From the NCBI GenBank assembly GCA_001310455.1, contig BAXG01000048.1, positions 1 to 37,842 of the forward strand: 37,842 bases of DNA. The letters are read 5' to 3'. The translations under genes and the position numbers were made by a program. Source of the DNA: Photobacterium sp. JCM 19050 (GTDB lineage: Bacteria > Pseudomonadota > Gammaproteobacteria > Enterobacterales > Vibrionaceae). The first letter of the stretch is position 1. Each line of letters starts with the position of its first letter. Below are positions 19,379 to 28,148 of the stretch, piece by piece. The notes below the pieces were generated by a model. It worked only from the letters and a program-made list of their open reading frames with translations, did not search any database and was not told the DNA's origin.

Positions 19379-19879
19379 TCAGCTGTTGTCTTTCTGGTCT
19401 TCCGTAAAGAAGGTTTTATATTCAATAAATGTCGCTGGGGTATCGGCAAAATAGAGTGTGCCGTCAGCGCTGACTACCAGGCGAATCTGGCTGCTGTCTG
19501 TGGTTGGAGCCGGCAGGGTAATGGACCAGTTTGTGCCATCGGTATTGTTTGCATTCATGTTTTCCGGCTGGCGGGACGATGATTTGTCCGGTACAAGCGC
19601 AATCTTGGCACCCTGCAGGGGAAATTTTGAGGAAAGGGTCAGCACAAGGCTGTCAGCCGTCAGGGACTCAGAACGGAGCTGGACTTCAAAGTCACCGTTT
19701 TCCAGGTCACAAAGCCCGGAGGTGTAACGGCAGTTTGAGCGCGCAACCAGTTTGTAAGTTTCCCCTTCTTTTGCGGCATGGGGTTTTTCACTGACGGCAA
19801 GGTCGACACCAAAGTAGGCGATAACGGCCAGAACAGGGGCTATCAACATAGCCAGAATGAGGTGTTTGTTCTTAAACAT
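19379..19879 (-). CDS. Membrane-anchored protein of unknown function
   Basis: This is a 166-residue protein. One N-terminal transmembrane segment (about residues 7-27, HLILAMLIAPVLAVIAYFGV) is followed by a predicted periplasmic domain with two cysteines close together (CRYTSGLC, near residues 50-57), which may form a disulfide. The rest alternates polar and hydrophobic residues, like a beta-sandwich (LVLTLSSKFPLQGAKIALVP, QIRLVVSADGTLYFAD). It resembles small FixH-like membrane proteins in layout only; I do not claim that family. It lies downstream of actP on the same strand, but after the actP terminator. Confidence 0.7.
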   Translation of the reverse strand: MFKNKHLILAMLIAPVLAVIAYFGVDLAVSEKPHAAKEGETYKLVARSNCRYTSGLCDLENGDFEVQLRSESLTADSLVLTLSSKFPLQGAKIALVPDKSSSRQPENMNANNTDGTNWSITLPAPTTDSSQIRLVVSADGTLYFADTPATFIEYKTFFTEDQKDNS

Positions 19880-19960
19880 AGGGCATCCCTGACGCGGTAA
19901 TTAAAGCCGGCAATACAAATCCATTGCCAAATAAAACAGAAGATAACCTTTCTGAGGGAG

Positions 19961-19986
19961 AAAAAAAGCCCCGTAAAGGGGCTTTT
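19961..19986 (-). terminator. Intrinsic terminator after actP
   Basis: On the minus strand AAAAGCCCC and GGGGCTTTT pair around TTTAC, and the T-tract continues to seven Ts. It follows the actP stop by 17 bases. Confidence 0.92.
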
Positions 19987-20002
19987 CGTTTATTGCTTTG
20001 TA

Positions 20003-21728
20003 TTAGTGTGACTGGGCGTCGCCCGCACCCGTTGGGATACGTACGTGCTCTACCAGTTCTTTCACTTCATCCGGCGTTTCTTCTGTCATACCGGAGACGA
20101 TGTAAGCAACAGCGAAGTTGAACACAGCACCGATTGCACCGAAGGCATTTGGCTCAATGCCCAGGAACCAGTTGCTGCCCCAGCTCTGGAGGTATTTCCA
20201 GTCAGCAACGAACAGGATGCCCTTGTGCTGGAATACGTAGAACAGGGTGACACTGATACCGGCAATCATACCGGCGATAGCGCCTTCTTTGTTAATCTTC
20301 TTGCTGAAGATACCCATCATCAGGCTGGGAAGATGGACGATGCTGCCAGGCCAAATGCCAGTGCTACCGTACCTGCCGCAAAGCCCGGTGGGTTGAGCCC
20401 GAGGTAACCGGCCACCGCAATTGCGACTGCCATTGCAATCCGGCTTGCCATCAACTCGTTTTTCTCAGAAATATCCGGCATCAGTACGCCCTTCAACAGG
20501 TCATGCGAGACCGCTGAAGAGATTGCCAGCAACAGACCTGCCGCAGTGGACAATGCCGCCGCCAAACCACCCGCCGCTACCAGTGCGATTACCCAGTTTG
20601 GCAGTTTCGCGATTTCTGGGTTCGCCAGTACCATGATGTCACGGTCAACGTTCAGTTCGTTGGTCTTTGGATCCGGGGTGTACTGGATCTTGCCGTCGTT
20701 GTTCTTGTCGTCGAACTTCAGCAAGCCGGTGACTTCCCAGTTCTTGAACCACTGAGGACGCTCATCATAAGCCAGGTTCTGGCCTTGAGCCGGGTTAACG
20801 GTATCCATCAGGTTCAGACGAGCCATTGCAGCAACAGCCGGTGCAGTGGTGTACAGGATAGCGATGAAGAACAGTGCCCAACCTGCAGATGTACGTGCGT
20901 CACGGACCTTAGGTACAGTAAAGAAGCGGATGATAACGTGTGGCAGACCTGCCGTACCAATCATCAGTGACATGGTGTAAACGAACATGTTCAGGGTGTC
21001 GCCGCGTACCGCTGTGGTGTATTGGCTGAACCCGAGTTCGGTGACGACCTGGTCAAGACGGTCAAGCAGATAAGCATCTGTACCTGCCATGGTTGAACCG
21101 AGGCCAAGCTGTGGCAGCGGGTTACCGGTCAGTTGCAGGGAGATAAATACTGCTGGGATAGTGTATGCCAGGATGAGTACACAGTACTGAGCAATCTGGG
21201 TGTAGGTAATACCCTTCATGCCGCCCATAACCGCGTAGAGGAATACGATAGTCATACCGATGTAGAGACCGGTATCGTAATCCACTTCCAGGAAACGGCC
21301 GAATGCTACGCCGACACCTTTCATCTGGCCAATTACATAAGTGACAGATGCAATGATCAGACAGATTACCGCTACAACGCGGGCAGTGTTGGAGTAGAAG
21401 CGCTCGCCGACAAACTCCGGCACGGTAAACTTACCGAACTTACGCAGGTAAGGTGCCAGAAGCAGTGCCAGCAGAACATAACCGCCGGTCCAGCCCATCA
21501 GGAACACAGAACCGCCGTATCCCATAAAGCAATCAGACCCGCCATAGAGATGAATGATGCTGCAGACATCCAGTCCGCGGCTGTTGCCATACCATTCGCA
21601 ATAGGGTTAACGCCGCCGCCGGCAACGTAAAACTCTTTAGTTGAACCCGCGCGGGCCCAGATTGCGATACCGATATACAGGGCGAAAGTAAACCCGACAA
21701 CTATATACGTGATGGTTTTCAAATCCAT
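20003..21728 (-). CDS. actP: ActP-type sodium/acetate symporter (two frameshifts here)
   Basis: This is a sodium/solute symporter (SLC5/SSS) family permease of the DUF4212-associated type, expected to import acetate and related short acids. The three fragments join to 575 residues. The N-terminus reads MDLKTITYIVVGFTF from 21728 (RBS AAGGAG). The first break, at about 21526, restores MAGLIAFMGYGGSVF when one T is added. The second, at about 20313, restores SSIFPALMMGIFSKK when one C is added. About 13 helices are visible. A soluble insert around DDKNNDGKIQYTPD looks like a calcium-binding EF-hand loop. The DUF4212 stop codon overlaps the actP ribosome binding site, so translation is probably coupled. 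Confidence 0.93.
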
Positions 21729-21740
21729 TTTTCAGGCTCC

Positions 21741-22007
21741 TTACTCGTCTACGCCGAATTCACGGTCGATTTTTCGCATCTGACGCGCATATACGAAAAT
21801 TATCCCGAGGAATACGTAAATAGACCCCTGCTGTGCAAACCAGAAGCCCAGTTTGTAGCCGCCAATTTGGAAGTTGTTCAGTACGTCGACAAACAAAATG
21901 CCGCAACCAAACGATACAACGAACCAGACAATCATTAAGCGAACCATCAGCTTAACGTTTTTGTCCCAGTAGGCTTTCGCCATTTCTTTATTTTTATCCA
22001 GAGACAT
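21741..22007 (-). CDS. DUF4212 small membrane subunit paired with ActP
   Basis: This is an 88-residue inner-membrane protein with two transmembrane helices (about residues 24-44 and 57-77) and the conserved start KNKEMAKAYWDKNVKLM. DUF4212 proteins are almost always encoded directly before an SSS-type permease and are thought to be its small subunit. I placed the start at 22007 because AAGGAG lies 6 bases upstream; the open frame itself extends to 22148. Its stop codon TAAGGAG doubles as the actP ribosome binding site. Confidence 0.93.
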   Translation of the reverse strand: MSLDKNKEMAKAYWDKNVKLMVRLMIVWFVVSFGCGILFVDVLNNFQIGGYKLGFWFAQQGSIYVFLGIIFVYARQMRKIDREFGVDE

Positions 22008-22084
22008 CACCATCTCCTTAAAGTGACACGTTAATGGAATGTTACCCCTAGACAATAGCAAGCTTGGGTCAAGGAAACAGTGCA

Positions 22085-22098
22085 ACTTTAGTCGACTG
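22085..22098. promoter_or_regulatory. Candidate CrbR site 2 upstream of DUF4212-actP
   Basis: ACTTTAGTCGACTG matches 14369-14382 (ACTTTAGTCTACTG) with one mismatch and shares the ACTTTAG core with the acs-type 13-mer at 22181. Confidence 0.42.
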
Positions 22099-22180
22099 AA
22101 AATGGCGTTAGATCCTGTGTTTATGCGGGTTGGCGTGAGAATGGACACACTTTTACGGTGTTAACGAAATGTTACATTCG

Positions 22181-22193
22181 CCTAAAGTCTAAT
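22181..22193. promoter_or_regulatory. Candidate CrbR site 1 upstream of DUF4212-actP
   Basis: CCTAAAGTCTAAT is the exact reverse complement of the 13-mer upstream of acs (11691-11703). A possible -10 on the minus strand (TAAAAG, 22150-22155) lies about 35 bases from its centre, a spacing close to that at acs. Confidence 0.5.
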
Positions 22194-22272
22194 ACTGGGT
22201 AGGGCAAGAAAATAAGGATTGGCGGGAATTTCTTGATAATCATCCGGATGCGTACACCCGGATGGGTGATTT

Positions 22273-22902
22273 TTAACCGATATCCATCTGCTGGAGCAGG
22301 ATAACCGCCTGGGTGCGGTTCTTGACGCCAAGCTTGCGGAAGATGGCCGTCATATGCGCCTTGATGGTGGCTTCGGACACATCAAGCTCGTAAGCAATCT
22401 GCTTGTTAAGCAGCCCGTCAGACAGCATGCTCAGCACTTTGTGTTGCTGTGGCGTGAGGGTGGCTATCTTCGCGGTCAGGTCATCATCCCCGGCTCCGTC
22501 ATCGATACCTTCCGGGAAGCACATTTCCCCGTCCAACACCTGATTGAGGGACTGTATCAACGAGCGCATATCAGAAGATTTGGGAATGAAACCAAAGGCA
22601 CCGTGGGATTTAACCTGTCGGATAATGGGGGCGTCCTCGGTGGCTGAGATAACAACTATGGGCAGATCCGGGAACTGGGCGCGAAGCTGGACCAGGCCGG
22701 AAATACCGTTTGCTCCCGGCATTTTCAGGTCGAGAAGCAGCAGATCGACGTCCGGGTCTTTGTCTAACAGTGAAATCAGGCTGTCCAGGCTGTCTGCTTC
22801 CAGCAGGTTAGCACCACTGATGGCCATATGCACTGACTGGAACAATGCATTGCGAAACAGCGGATGGTCGTCAGCGATGACGATTGTGTAGTTGGCGTCC
22901 AT
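22273..22902 (-). CDS. crbR: Acetate-switch response regulator CrbR
   Basis: CrbR is a NarL/FixJ-type response regulator and the partner of CrbS; it activates acs. The receiver domain spans about residues 5-120, with IADDHPLF (acidic pocket), the phospho-acceptor Asp58 in LLLLDLKMPG and the conserved Lys in FGFIPKSS. The LuxR-type helix-turn-helix spans about 145-205 (LTPQQHKVLSMLSDGLLNKQIAYELDVSEATIKAHM). I prefer the start at 22902 (MDANYT); the frame also allows 22914 (MSRTMD), and a single AAGGA motif could serve either. It is transcribed towards DUF4212-actP, and a weak imperfect hairpin follows it. Confidence 0.92.
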   Translation of the reverse strand: MDANYTIVIADDHPLFRNALFQSVHMAISGANLLEADSLDSLISLLDKDPDVDLLLLDLKMPGANGISGLVQLRAQFPDLPIVVISATEDAPIIRQVKSHGAFGFIPKSSDMRSLIQSLNQVLDGEMCFPEGIDDGAGDDDLTAKIATLTPQQHKVLSMLSDGLLNKQIAYELDVSEATIKAHMTAIFRKLGVKNRTQAVILLQQMDIG

Positions 22903-23002
22903 GGTCCGGCTCATCCTTGGATTGTTAAGAAAAAGCTAACACCTCCGCTCGGATGAAATCAATGGCATATGTGGGGATTTAAGAGCTGGATCATTGGTGT
23001 GA

Positions 23003-23030
23003 AACAAAATACCCGCTGGGTGGCGGGTAT
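23003..23030 (-). terminator. Intrinsic terminator after dsbD
   Basis: ATACCCGC and GCGGGTAT form an 8-bp stem around a 6-base loop; on the minus strand it runs into ATTTTGTTT. Confidence 0.8.
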
Positions 23031-23034
23031 CAGA

Positions 23035-24848
23035 TTATTGGACAATGTAATGGCTTTTTAGGTGCTTGATAAAAGGCTCTGCCTTCATGAAGCCTGTCAG
23101 TCGTGCCTGAGGAAGTGGATTCCCTTCTGCATCCCAAAAATCAATGGTCGGCAGTCCGAGCACATCAAGTTGCTGGAGAAGGGCGATATCATCCGGCTCG
23201 CTTTTGGTGACATCCGCCTGCAGCAGCACAACGTTTTCCAGCAGAGGCATCACGTCAGCATTATTAAAAGTGTACTTCTCGAACTCTTTACAGGACACAC
23301 ACCAGTCAGCGTAGAAATCCAGCATAACCGGCTTACCGGCCGCTTTGGCCAATTCCAGCTGTTTATTCAATTCACTGACAGTGTCGACTTTGGTGAACGT
23401 GACATGCTGGCTTTGTGTTTCGCTTGCCTGAGGCTGGCCGGTGTAATTTTGGTAGAGGGAAATGCCGGATGCTGAAATACCCAGAATCGCGACAATGCCA
23501 ACCAGGCTGGATTGCCACCCTGCAGGCATCTTGGTTTTGGTGTGGTAGAGCCATGCTGCAAAGGTGAGGCCAAGCAGCGCCCAGCCATAGTTGGCAAGAT
23601 GCTCTGGATGATGCGCTCCAGCAAGAACAGAGGAACGGCCAGCAACACAAAACCGAAGAATACCTTCACGTAATTCATCCAGTTCCCGGCTTTCGGCAGC
23701 AATTTATTGCCAAACATCGCTGCCAATATCAGAGGGATACCCATGCCGATTGCCAGCGCATACAAGGTGATCCCGCCAAACAACAGATCGCCAGTTTGGG
23801 CAACGTACAGGAGCGCGCCGGAAAGCGGTGCAGTGGTGCACGGAGAGCAAATAAGGCCGGATATAGCCCCCATCGCAAATACGCCGGCAGTGCTGCCGCC
23901 CTTTTGCTGATTGCTGAGATTGTTCAGCCAGGTTTGCATACCGGATGGCAATTGCAGGGAGTAAAGCCCGAACATCGAAAGTGCCAGTGCAACAAACATG
24001 ACGCTGAGGCCAATCAGAACATAAGGATGCTGGAGAGCAGCCTGGAACTGAAGCCCGGCAGAGGCAACCACCAGACCGAGCAAGGTATAAGTCAGCGCCA
24101 TCCCTTGGACGTAGATAAATGCCAGCCGGAACGCTTTACCCTGAGAGAGTTTTCCTCCACCCAGAACAATGCCGGTGAGGATCGGGTACATCGGCAGTAC
24201 ACAAGGTGTGAATGCAAGGCCAATGCCCAGCGCCAGGAACAGAAGCGGTTGCCACCAGTTGTCGGCCAGTGATTGGGCAAGCTGTGCATCGGCGGAGCCG
24301 TCATTCTGGATAACCGGCTGTTTAGTTTGTGCTGAAGAGGCGTCTGTTTTCGTGCTGTCAGGTGTATTGGTAACAGCATTCACCGCCATCAATGGAATGG
24401 TACGGATTTCCGGTGGGTAACAGAACCCGGCTTTGGCGCAGCCCTGGTAGTGGACAATCAGTTCACTGGTGTCGCTTGCTTTAAGCAGTGGTACGGTGAT
24501 TTCCAGCGGGGTGGTATAAATATTCACCTCACCAAAAAACTCATCGTTATGCGGCTCACCCCGGCGCATTTTAAGTGGGCCAATTTCAGCGCCATTCTTG
24601 GTTTCTACCTTAATGCGCTGCTCATAGAGGTAATAGTCGGGTTTTACCTGCCAGTCGAGACGGACAGTATTGCCCTGTTGGGAAAAATTAAAAGGAAAGG
24701 CTTCGTCTACCGGGACAAACTGCGGATCCTCTGCCTGTGCGCCAAAGTTAAAAGCGGCTTGGGCCGGGGCAATAAAGCCAAGGCTCAACACAAGCATCAA
24801 CAGGGATAGAAAACGGGTTCCTGATGAAATCATTGCTCTCGGTGTCAT
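23035..24848 (-). CDS. dsbD: Thiol:disulfide interchange protein DsbD (frameshifted here)
   Basis: DsbD carries electrons from cytosolic thioredoxin across the inner membrane to periplasmic DsbC, DsbG and CcmG. Its parts, in order, are a signal peptide (ending PAQAAF), an N-terminal beta domain with the Cys pair in GCAKAGFCYPPE, and an eight-helix membrane domain with one Cys in FTPCVLPMYP and one in SPCTTAPLSG. A C-terminal thioredoxin-like domain has WCVSC. The frame breaks at about 23590; adding one A restores SILPNYGWALLGLTFAAWLYH and leads into MPAGWQSS. The restored length is 604 residues. In E. coli and Vibrio cholerae cutA lies between dsbD and dcuA; here there is only a 133-base gap. 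Confidence 0.94.
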
Positions 24849-24925
24849 GTTGAAAAAATAACCAAAGGATTAGTGGCAACTATATCACTCAGACCGGAAA
24901 ATCTGGAAAGGAGTTTCAATCAGGT

Positions 24926-24953
24926 GCAAAAAAGCCGGTTTGAAACCGGCTTT
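24926..24953 (-). terminator. Intrinsic terminator after dcuA
   Basis: An inverted repeat, AAAGCCGGTTT / AAACCGGCTTT, runs into TTTTTTG on the minus strand, 29 bases after the dcuA stop. Confidence 0.88.
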
Positions 24954-24981
24954 GAGGAGGGTTTGAGCTTAGTTGGCAGGC

Positions 24982-26281
24982 TTAAATAAACAGGCCACCA
25001 AAAGCAAAACCAAGGGCAACGGAAGAGGCAATAGTCACGACACCCGGGATAAAGAACGGGTGGTTGAATACCAGGTTACCGATGCGGGTTGATCCTGTGT
25101 CATCCATCTCCACTGCTGCGAGCAGGGTTGGGTAAGTCGGCAGGACAAACAGCGCACTCACTGCGGCAAATGATGCAATCGCTGTCAGCGGTGCGACGCC
25201 GATAGCCAGGGCGGCAGGCATCAGGGCAGTGGTGGTGGCACCCTGTGAGTAGAGCAGCATAGAAGCGAAGAACAGGGTAACTGCCAGCATCCATGGATAG
25301 TTTTCCAGGATTTCTGCCGCCAACTCTTTAATACCGTCGATGTGGGCAGACACAAAGGTATCGCCCAGCCAAGCCACACCCAGTACGCATACACAGGCGC
25401 TCATGCCGGATTTGAAGGTTGCTGCGTTGGCAATTTTGGACGCATCAATCTTGGTGGTGGTCACAATTAGGGTTGCTGCGGTCAGCATAAACACCATGAT
25501 GCGTGGTTACGGCCCAGCGCCGGGTTCTGGATAAGGCCCACGGTGTCGCTGATCATGGTGCATAAGCCACTACAGCAAGAATGGCGACAACAAAGATGTA
25601 AACAGACATCTTGGCCGTCGGCAGGATTTCACGCTTTGTACCGCCCTGGAGCTTGATCAGGCCTTTTGCCAGGCGCTCTTGGTAGACCGGATCATCTTTC
25701 AGCTCGCAGCCGAGGAAGTTCGCGACGAATGCACCAATCATACAGGCGATAAACGTTGTCGGAATACAGATAGCCAGCAGCATCAGGTAATCAACACCCA
25801 TTGGCTCGAGGATGCCAGAGAAAAAGACGACGGCGGCAGAAATTGGGGAGGCAGTGATAGCAATCTGTGAAGCAACAACCGCAATAGACAGTGGTCGGGA
25901 CGGGCGGACACCTTGCTCTTTGGCAACTTCAGCAATAACCGGAAGCGTTGAGAAAGCGGTGTGGCCGGTGCCAGCTAGCAACGTCATAAAATAGGTAACG
26001 ATAGGGGCGTAGAAGGTGATGCGTTTCGGATTCTTGCGGAGGAATTGTTCTGCGAGGTCTACCAGCCAGTCCATCCCGCCGGCAACCTGCATCGCTGCAA
26101 TGGCTGTGATGACGGACATGATGATGAGAATCACATCAACCGGAATATGGCCTGCCGGGATTCCCAGTCCCAGAGAGAGTACCAGCACACCGGCACCGCC
26201 GGCAAAGCCAATACCGATGCCGCCTATTCGGGCACCGACAAAAATAAACGCGAGGACAATTAAAAGCTCTATACCAATCAT
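24982..26281 (-). CDS. dcuA: C4-dicarboxylate antiporter DcuA (two frameshifts here)
   Basis: This is an inner-membrane carrier that exchanges aspartate, fumarate or malate for succinate. The N-terminal half (GIELLIVLAFIFVGARIGGI) and C-terminal half (MSACVCVLGVAWLGDTFVS, LPTYPTLLAAVEMDDTGSTR) follow E. coli DcuA more closely than DcuB. The frame breaks twice within 60 bases, at about 25561 and about 25500. Adding one A at each gives YATMISDTVGLIQNPALGRNHAIMVFML, and the restored length is 433 residues, the same as E. coli DcuA. It lies 81 bases after aspA copy 1, with a hairpin in the gap. It was probably part of the ancestral aspA-dcuA pair next to dsbD. Confidence 0.93.
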
Positions 26282-26321
26282 GTTGTGTTTACCTGGTTGG
26301 AATTATTGGTTTTGTGACGCT

Positions 26322-26352
26322 AAAACGCCCCGGTAAGGGGGCGTTTTCTGTT
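26322..26352. terminator. Hairpin in the aspA1-dcuA gap
   Basis: AAAACGCCCC and GGGGCGTTTT form a 10-bp stem. On the minus strand the T-run is limited to the TTTT of the stem, so it may end only part of the aspA1 transcripts and let the rest continue into dcuA. Confidence 0.65.
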
Positions 26353-26362
26353 TCAAGTGCGA

Positions 26363-27825
26363 TTAAGCGTAGCGCTTGCCCTTGTACTCAGGGTGCATCA
26401 GGTTCTGAACAGAGAAGATGTCATCCAGTTGCTCTTCGGTCAGCAGGCCGCGCTCCAGAACCACTTCGCGGACACTCTTGCCGGTTTCGGCGCAGATCTT
26501 GCCAACGATGTCACCTTCGTGGTGACCGATGAATGGGTTCAGGTAAGTCACGATACCGATAGAGCCGAATACGAACTGCTCGCAGATTTCCTTGTTAACG
26601 GTGATGCCGTTAACGCACTTGTCTGCCAGGGTGTAGCACGCATTGGACAGCAATGAGATAGACTCGAACATCGCCTGGCCGATAACAGGCTCCATCACGT
26701 TCAGCTGCAGCTGGCCGGCTTCTGCCGCCATAGTCACCGTGGTGTCGTTACCGATAACCTTGAAGCACACCTGGTTTACCACTTCAGGAATAACCGGGTT
26801 GACTTTGGCAGGCATGATAGAAGAGCCAGCCTGCATTTCAGGCAGGTTGATTTCGTTCAGGCCAGCGCGTGGGCCGGAAGAGAGCAGACGCAGGTCGTTA
26901 CATACCTTAGACAGCTTCACAGCCAGACGCTTCAGCGCGCCGTGAACCATTACGTATGAACCACAGTCTGAGGTTGCTTCAATCAGGTCTTCAGCACCAG
27001 AAACTTCCAGGCCGGTGATTTCAGCCAGGCGTTGTACTGCCAGAGGCTGGTAGCCGGCAACCGCGTTCAGGCCGGTACCGATAGCTGTTGCACCCAGGTT
27101 CACTTCCAGCAGCAGGGCGGCAGTGTACTTGAGGTTTTTGATTTCTTCTTTCAGCAGTACCGCAAATGCACGGAATTCCTGGCCAACAGTCATAGGCACA
27201 GCGTCCTGCAGCTGGGTACGGCCCATCTTCAGGATGTTCTTGTTTTCTTCTGCCTTTGCGTTGAACGCGGTTTCCAGATAAGCAATCGCAGACATCAGCT
27301 TCACGATGCTGTTGTAAACCGCGATGCGGAAACCGGTAGGGTAGGCGCAGTTGGTAGACTGACTCTTGTTGACGTGGTCGTTAGGGTTAACAACGTCGTA
27401 TTCGCCCTTTTCGCGGCCCATCAGTTCCAGTGCCAGGTTGGCAACCACTTCGTTGGTGTTCATGTTCACAGAGGTGCCCGCACCGCCCTGGAAGGCATCA
27501 GACGGGAACTGGTCCATGCACTTGCCGGTTTCCAGGATAAGATCACAGGCTTTGATGATGTAATCGCCCACTTCTGGTGGGATCACACCCAGCTCTTTGT
27601 TTGCCATGGCAGCGGCTTTCTTGGTGAAAACCATACCGCGGACAAAGTCAGGAATGTCAGAAATCTTGGTGTTAGAAATTTGGAAGTTTTCGACAGCACG
27701 CAGGGTGTGGATACCCCAGTAAGCATCAGCGGAACCTGGCGTTCGCCAAGAAGATCCTCTTCGATCCGGAATGCAACAGCAGAATCAGCAGCGTTAGCTA
27801 CGTTGTTATCAATCATCTGAGACAT
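26363..27825 (-). CDS. aspA: Aspartate ammonia-lyase, copy 1 (frameshifted here)
   Basis: AspA splits L-aspartate into fumarate and ammonia. This copy reads MSQMIDNNVANAADSAVAFRI at its start and breaks at about 27730 after GERQVP. Adding one G (CCGCT to CCGGCT) restores ADAYWGIHTLRAVENFQIS and 487 residues, the same length as copy 2. The fumarase/aspartase signature GSSIMPAKVNPVIPE and the rest of the active site are present. Large blocks are nearly identical in DNA to copy 2 at 29607-31070; the clearest protein differences are the first 20 residues, a patch around LETAFNAKAEENKNI, and GLEVSGAED against GLDVTPAED. The start follows AGGCCAAGTC. It is paired with dcuA. Confidence 0.94.
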
Positions 27826-27889
27826 GACTTGGCCTATATATAAAAAACAAAAACTTGGGAGACAGCCTAGCCTGACAATTACCGCAGAT

Positions 27890-27910
27890 TCCTTTCCTCA
27901 GAGATTGTGG
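27890..27910 (-). repeat. Conserved aspA leader box, copy 1
   Basis: These 21 bases are identical to 31126-31146 upstream of aspA copy 2. On the minus strand the box begins CCACAATCTCTGAGG. In both copies CCTAGCC lies 17-18 bases further towards the gene. It falls inside the predicted 5' untranslated region, so it could be a target for mRNA-level control; its function is unknown. Confidence 0.7.
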
Positions 27911-27947
27911 CAGGTGGTGCGTTTGCACCTTGTTAAATCTGAGGGCA

Positions 27948-27989
27948 ATTTTAGCGTGTTTCAGCACAAATAATATGGCGCAGATCACT
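27948..27989 (-). promoter_or_regulatory. Predicted Crp-dependent promoter of aspA copy 1
   Basis: TATGG-N6-TCACT (27974-27989, plus-strand reading) matches the Crp consensus at 7 of 10 half-site positions, with AGATCACTTTT as a strong half-site. TAAAAT (27948-27953, minus strand) is a -10 centred 31 bases away, as expected for a class II Crp promoter. The same spacing is found at copy 2. Confidence 0.55.
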
Positions 27990-28094
27990 TTTTATATGTT
28001 TATTAGACCGGTTGTGTATCAAAATTTCGTGATATTAAACTTTGTTAATAGGTGGCGTGGGGGGATTGAGTAACTCTTGAACAGAATTTCAGGC

Positions 28095-28124
28095 AAAAAA
28101 AAAGCCGGCACATGACCGGCTTCT
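28095..28124 (-). terminator. Intrinsic terminator after dcuB
   Basis: On the minus strand AAGCCGG and CCGGCTT pair around a 7-base loop and run into nine Ts. Confidence 0.9.
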
Positions 28125-28148
28125 GTTTACATGATGGTTTTCAACCTG

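Larger units (their letters stand above)
27826..28148. other. aspA copy 1 upstream region
   Basis: This is 323 bases without a gene. It holds, from the aspA1 side, a leader box (27890-27910), a -10 (27948-27953), a Crp site (27974-27989) and the dcuB terminator (28095-28124). The order of the first three matches the region upstream of aspA copy 2. Confidence 0.6.

Noticed and set aside
20320..21525. Reading the 401-residue middle piece of actP as a complete, short transporter
   Set aside because: The N- and C-terminal parts of the same family lie directly next to it in other frames, and one added base at each junction joins them.
22236..22272. Terminator after crbR
   Set aside because: The stem (ATCATCCGG with CCGGATGGGTGAT) needs a bulge and has no T-tract on the minus strand; I left it out of the feature list.
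9550..22902. Acetate cluster as a mobile island
   Set aside because: No integrase, tRNA, transposase or flanking repeat was seen, and the genes are core Vibrionaceae genes.
25500..25561. dcuA as a real split gene or pseudogene
   Set aside because: The 60-base stretch between the two breaks keeps perfect Dcu-family coding in the third frame (MISDTVGLIQNP), which decay would not preserve.
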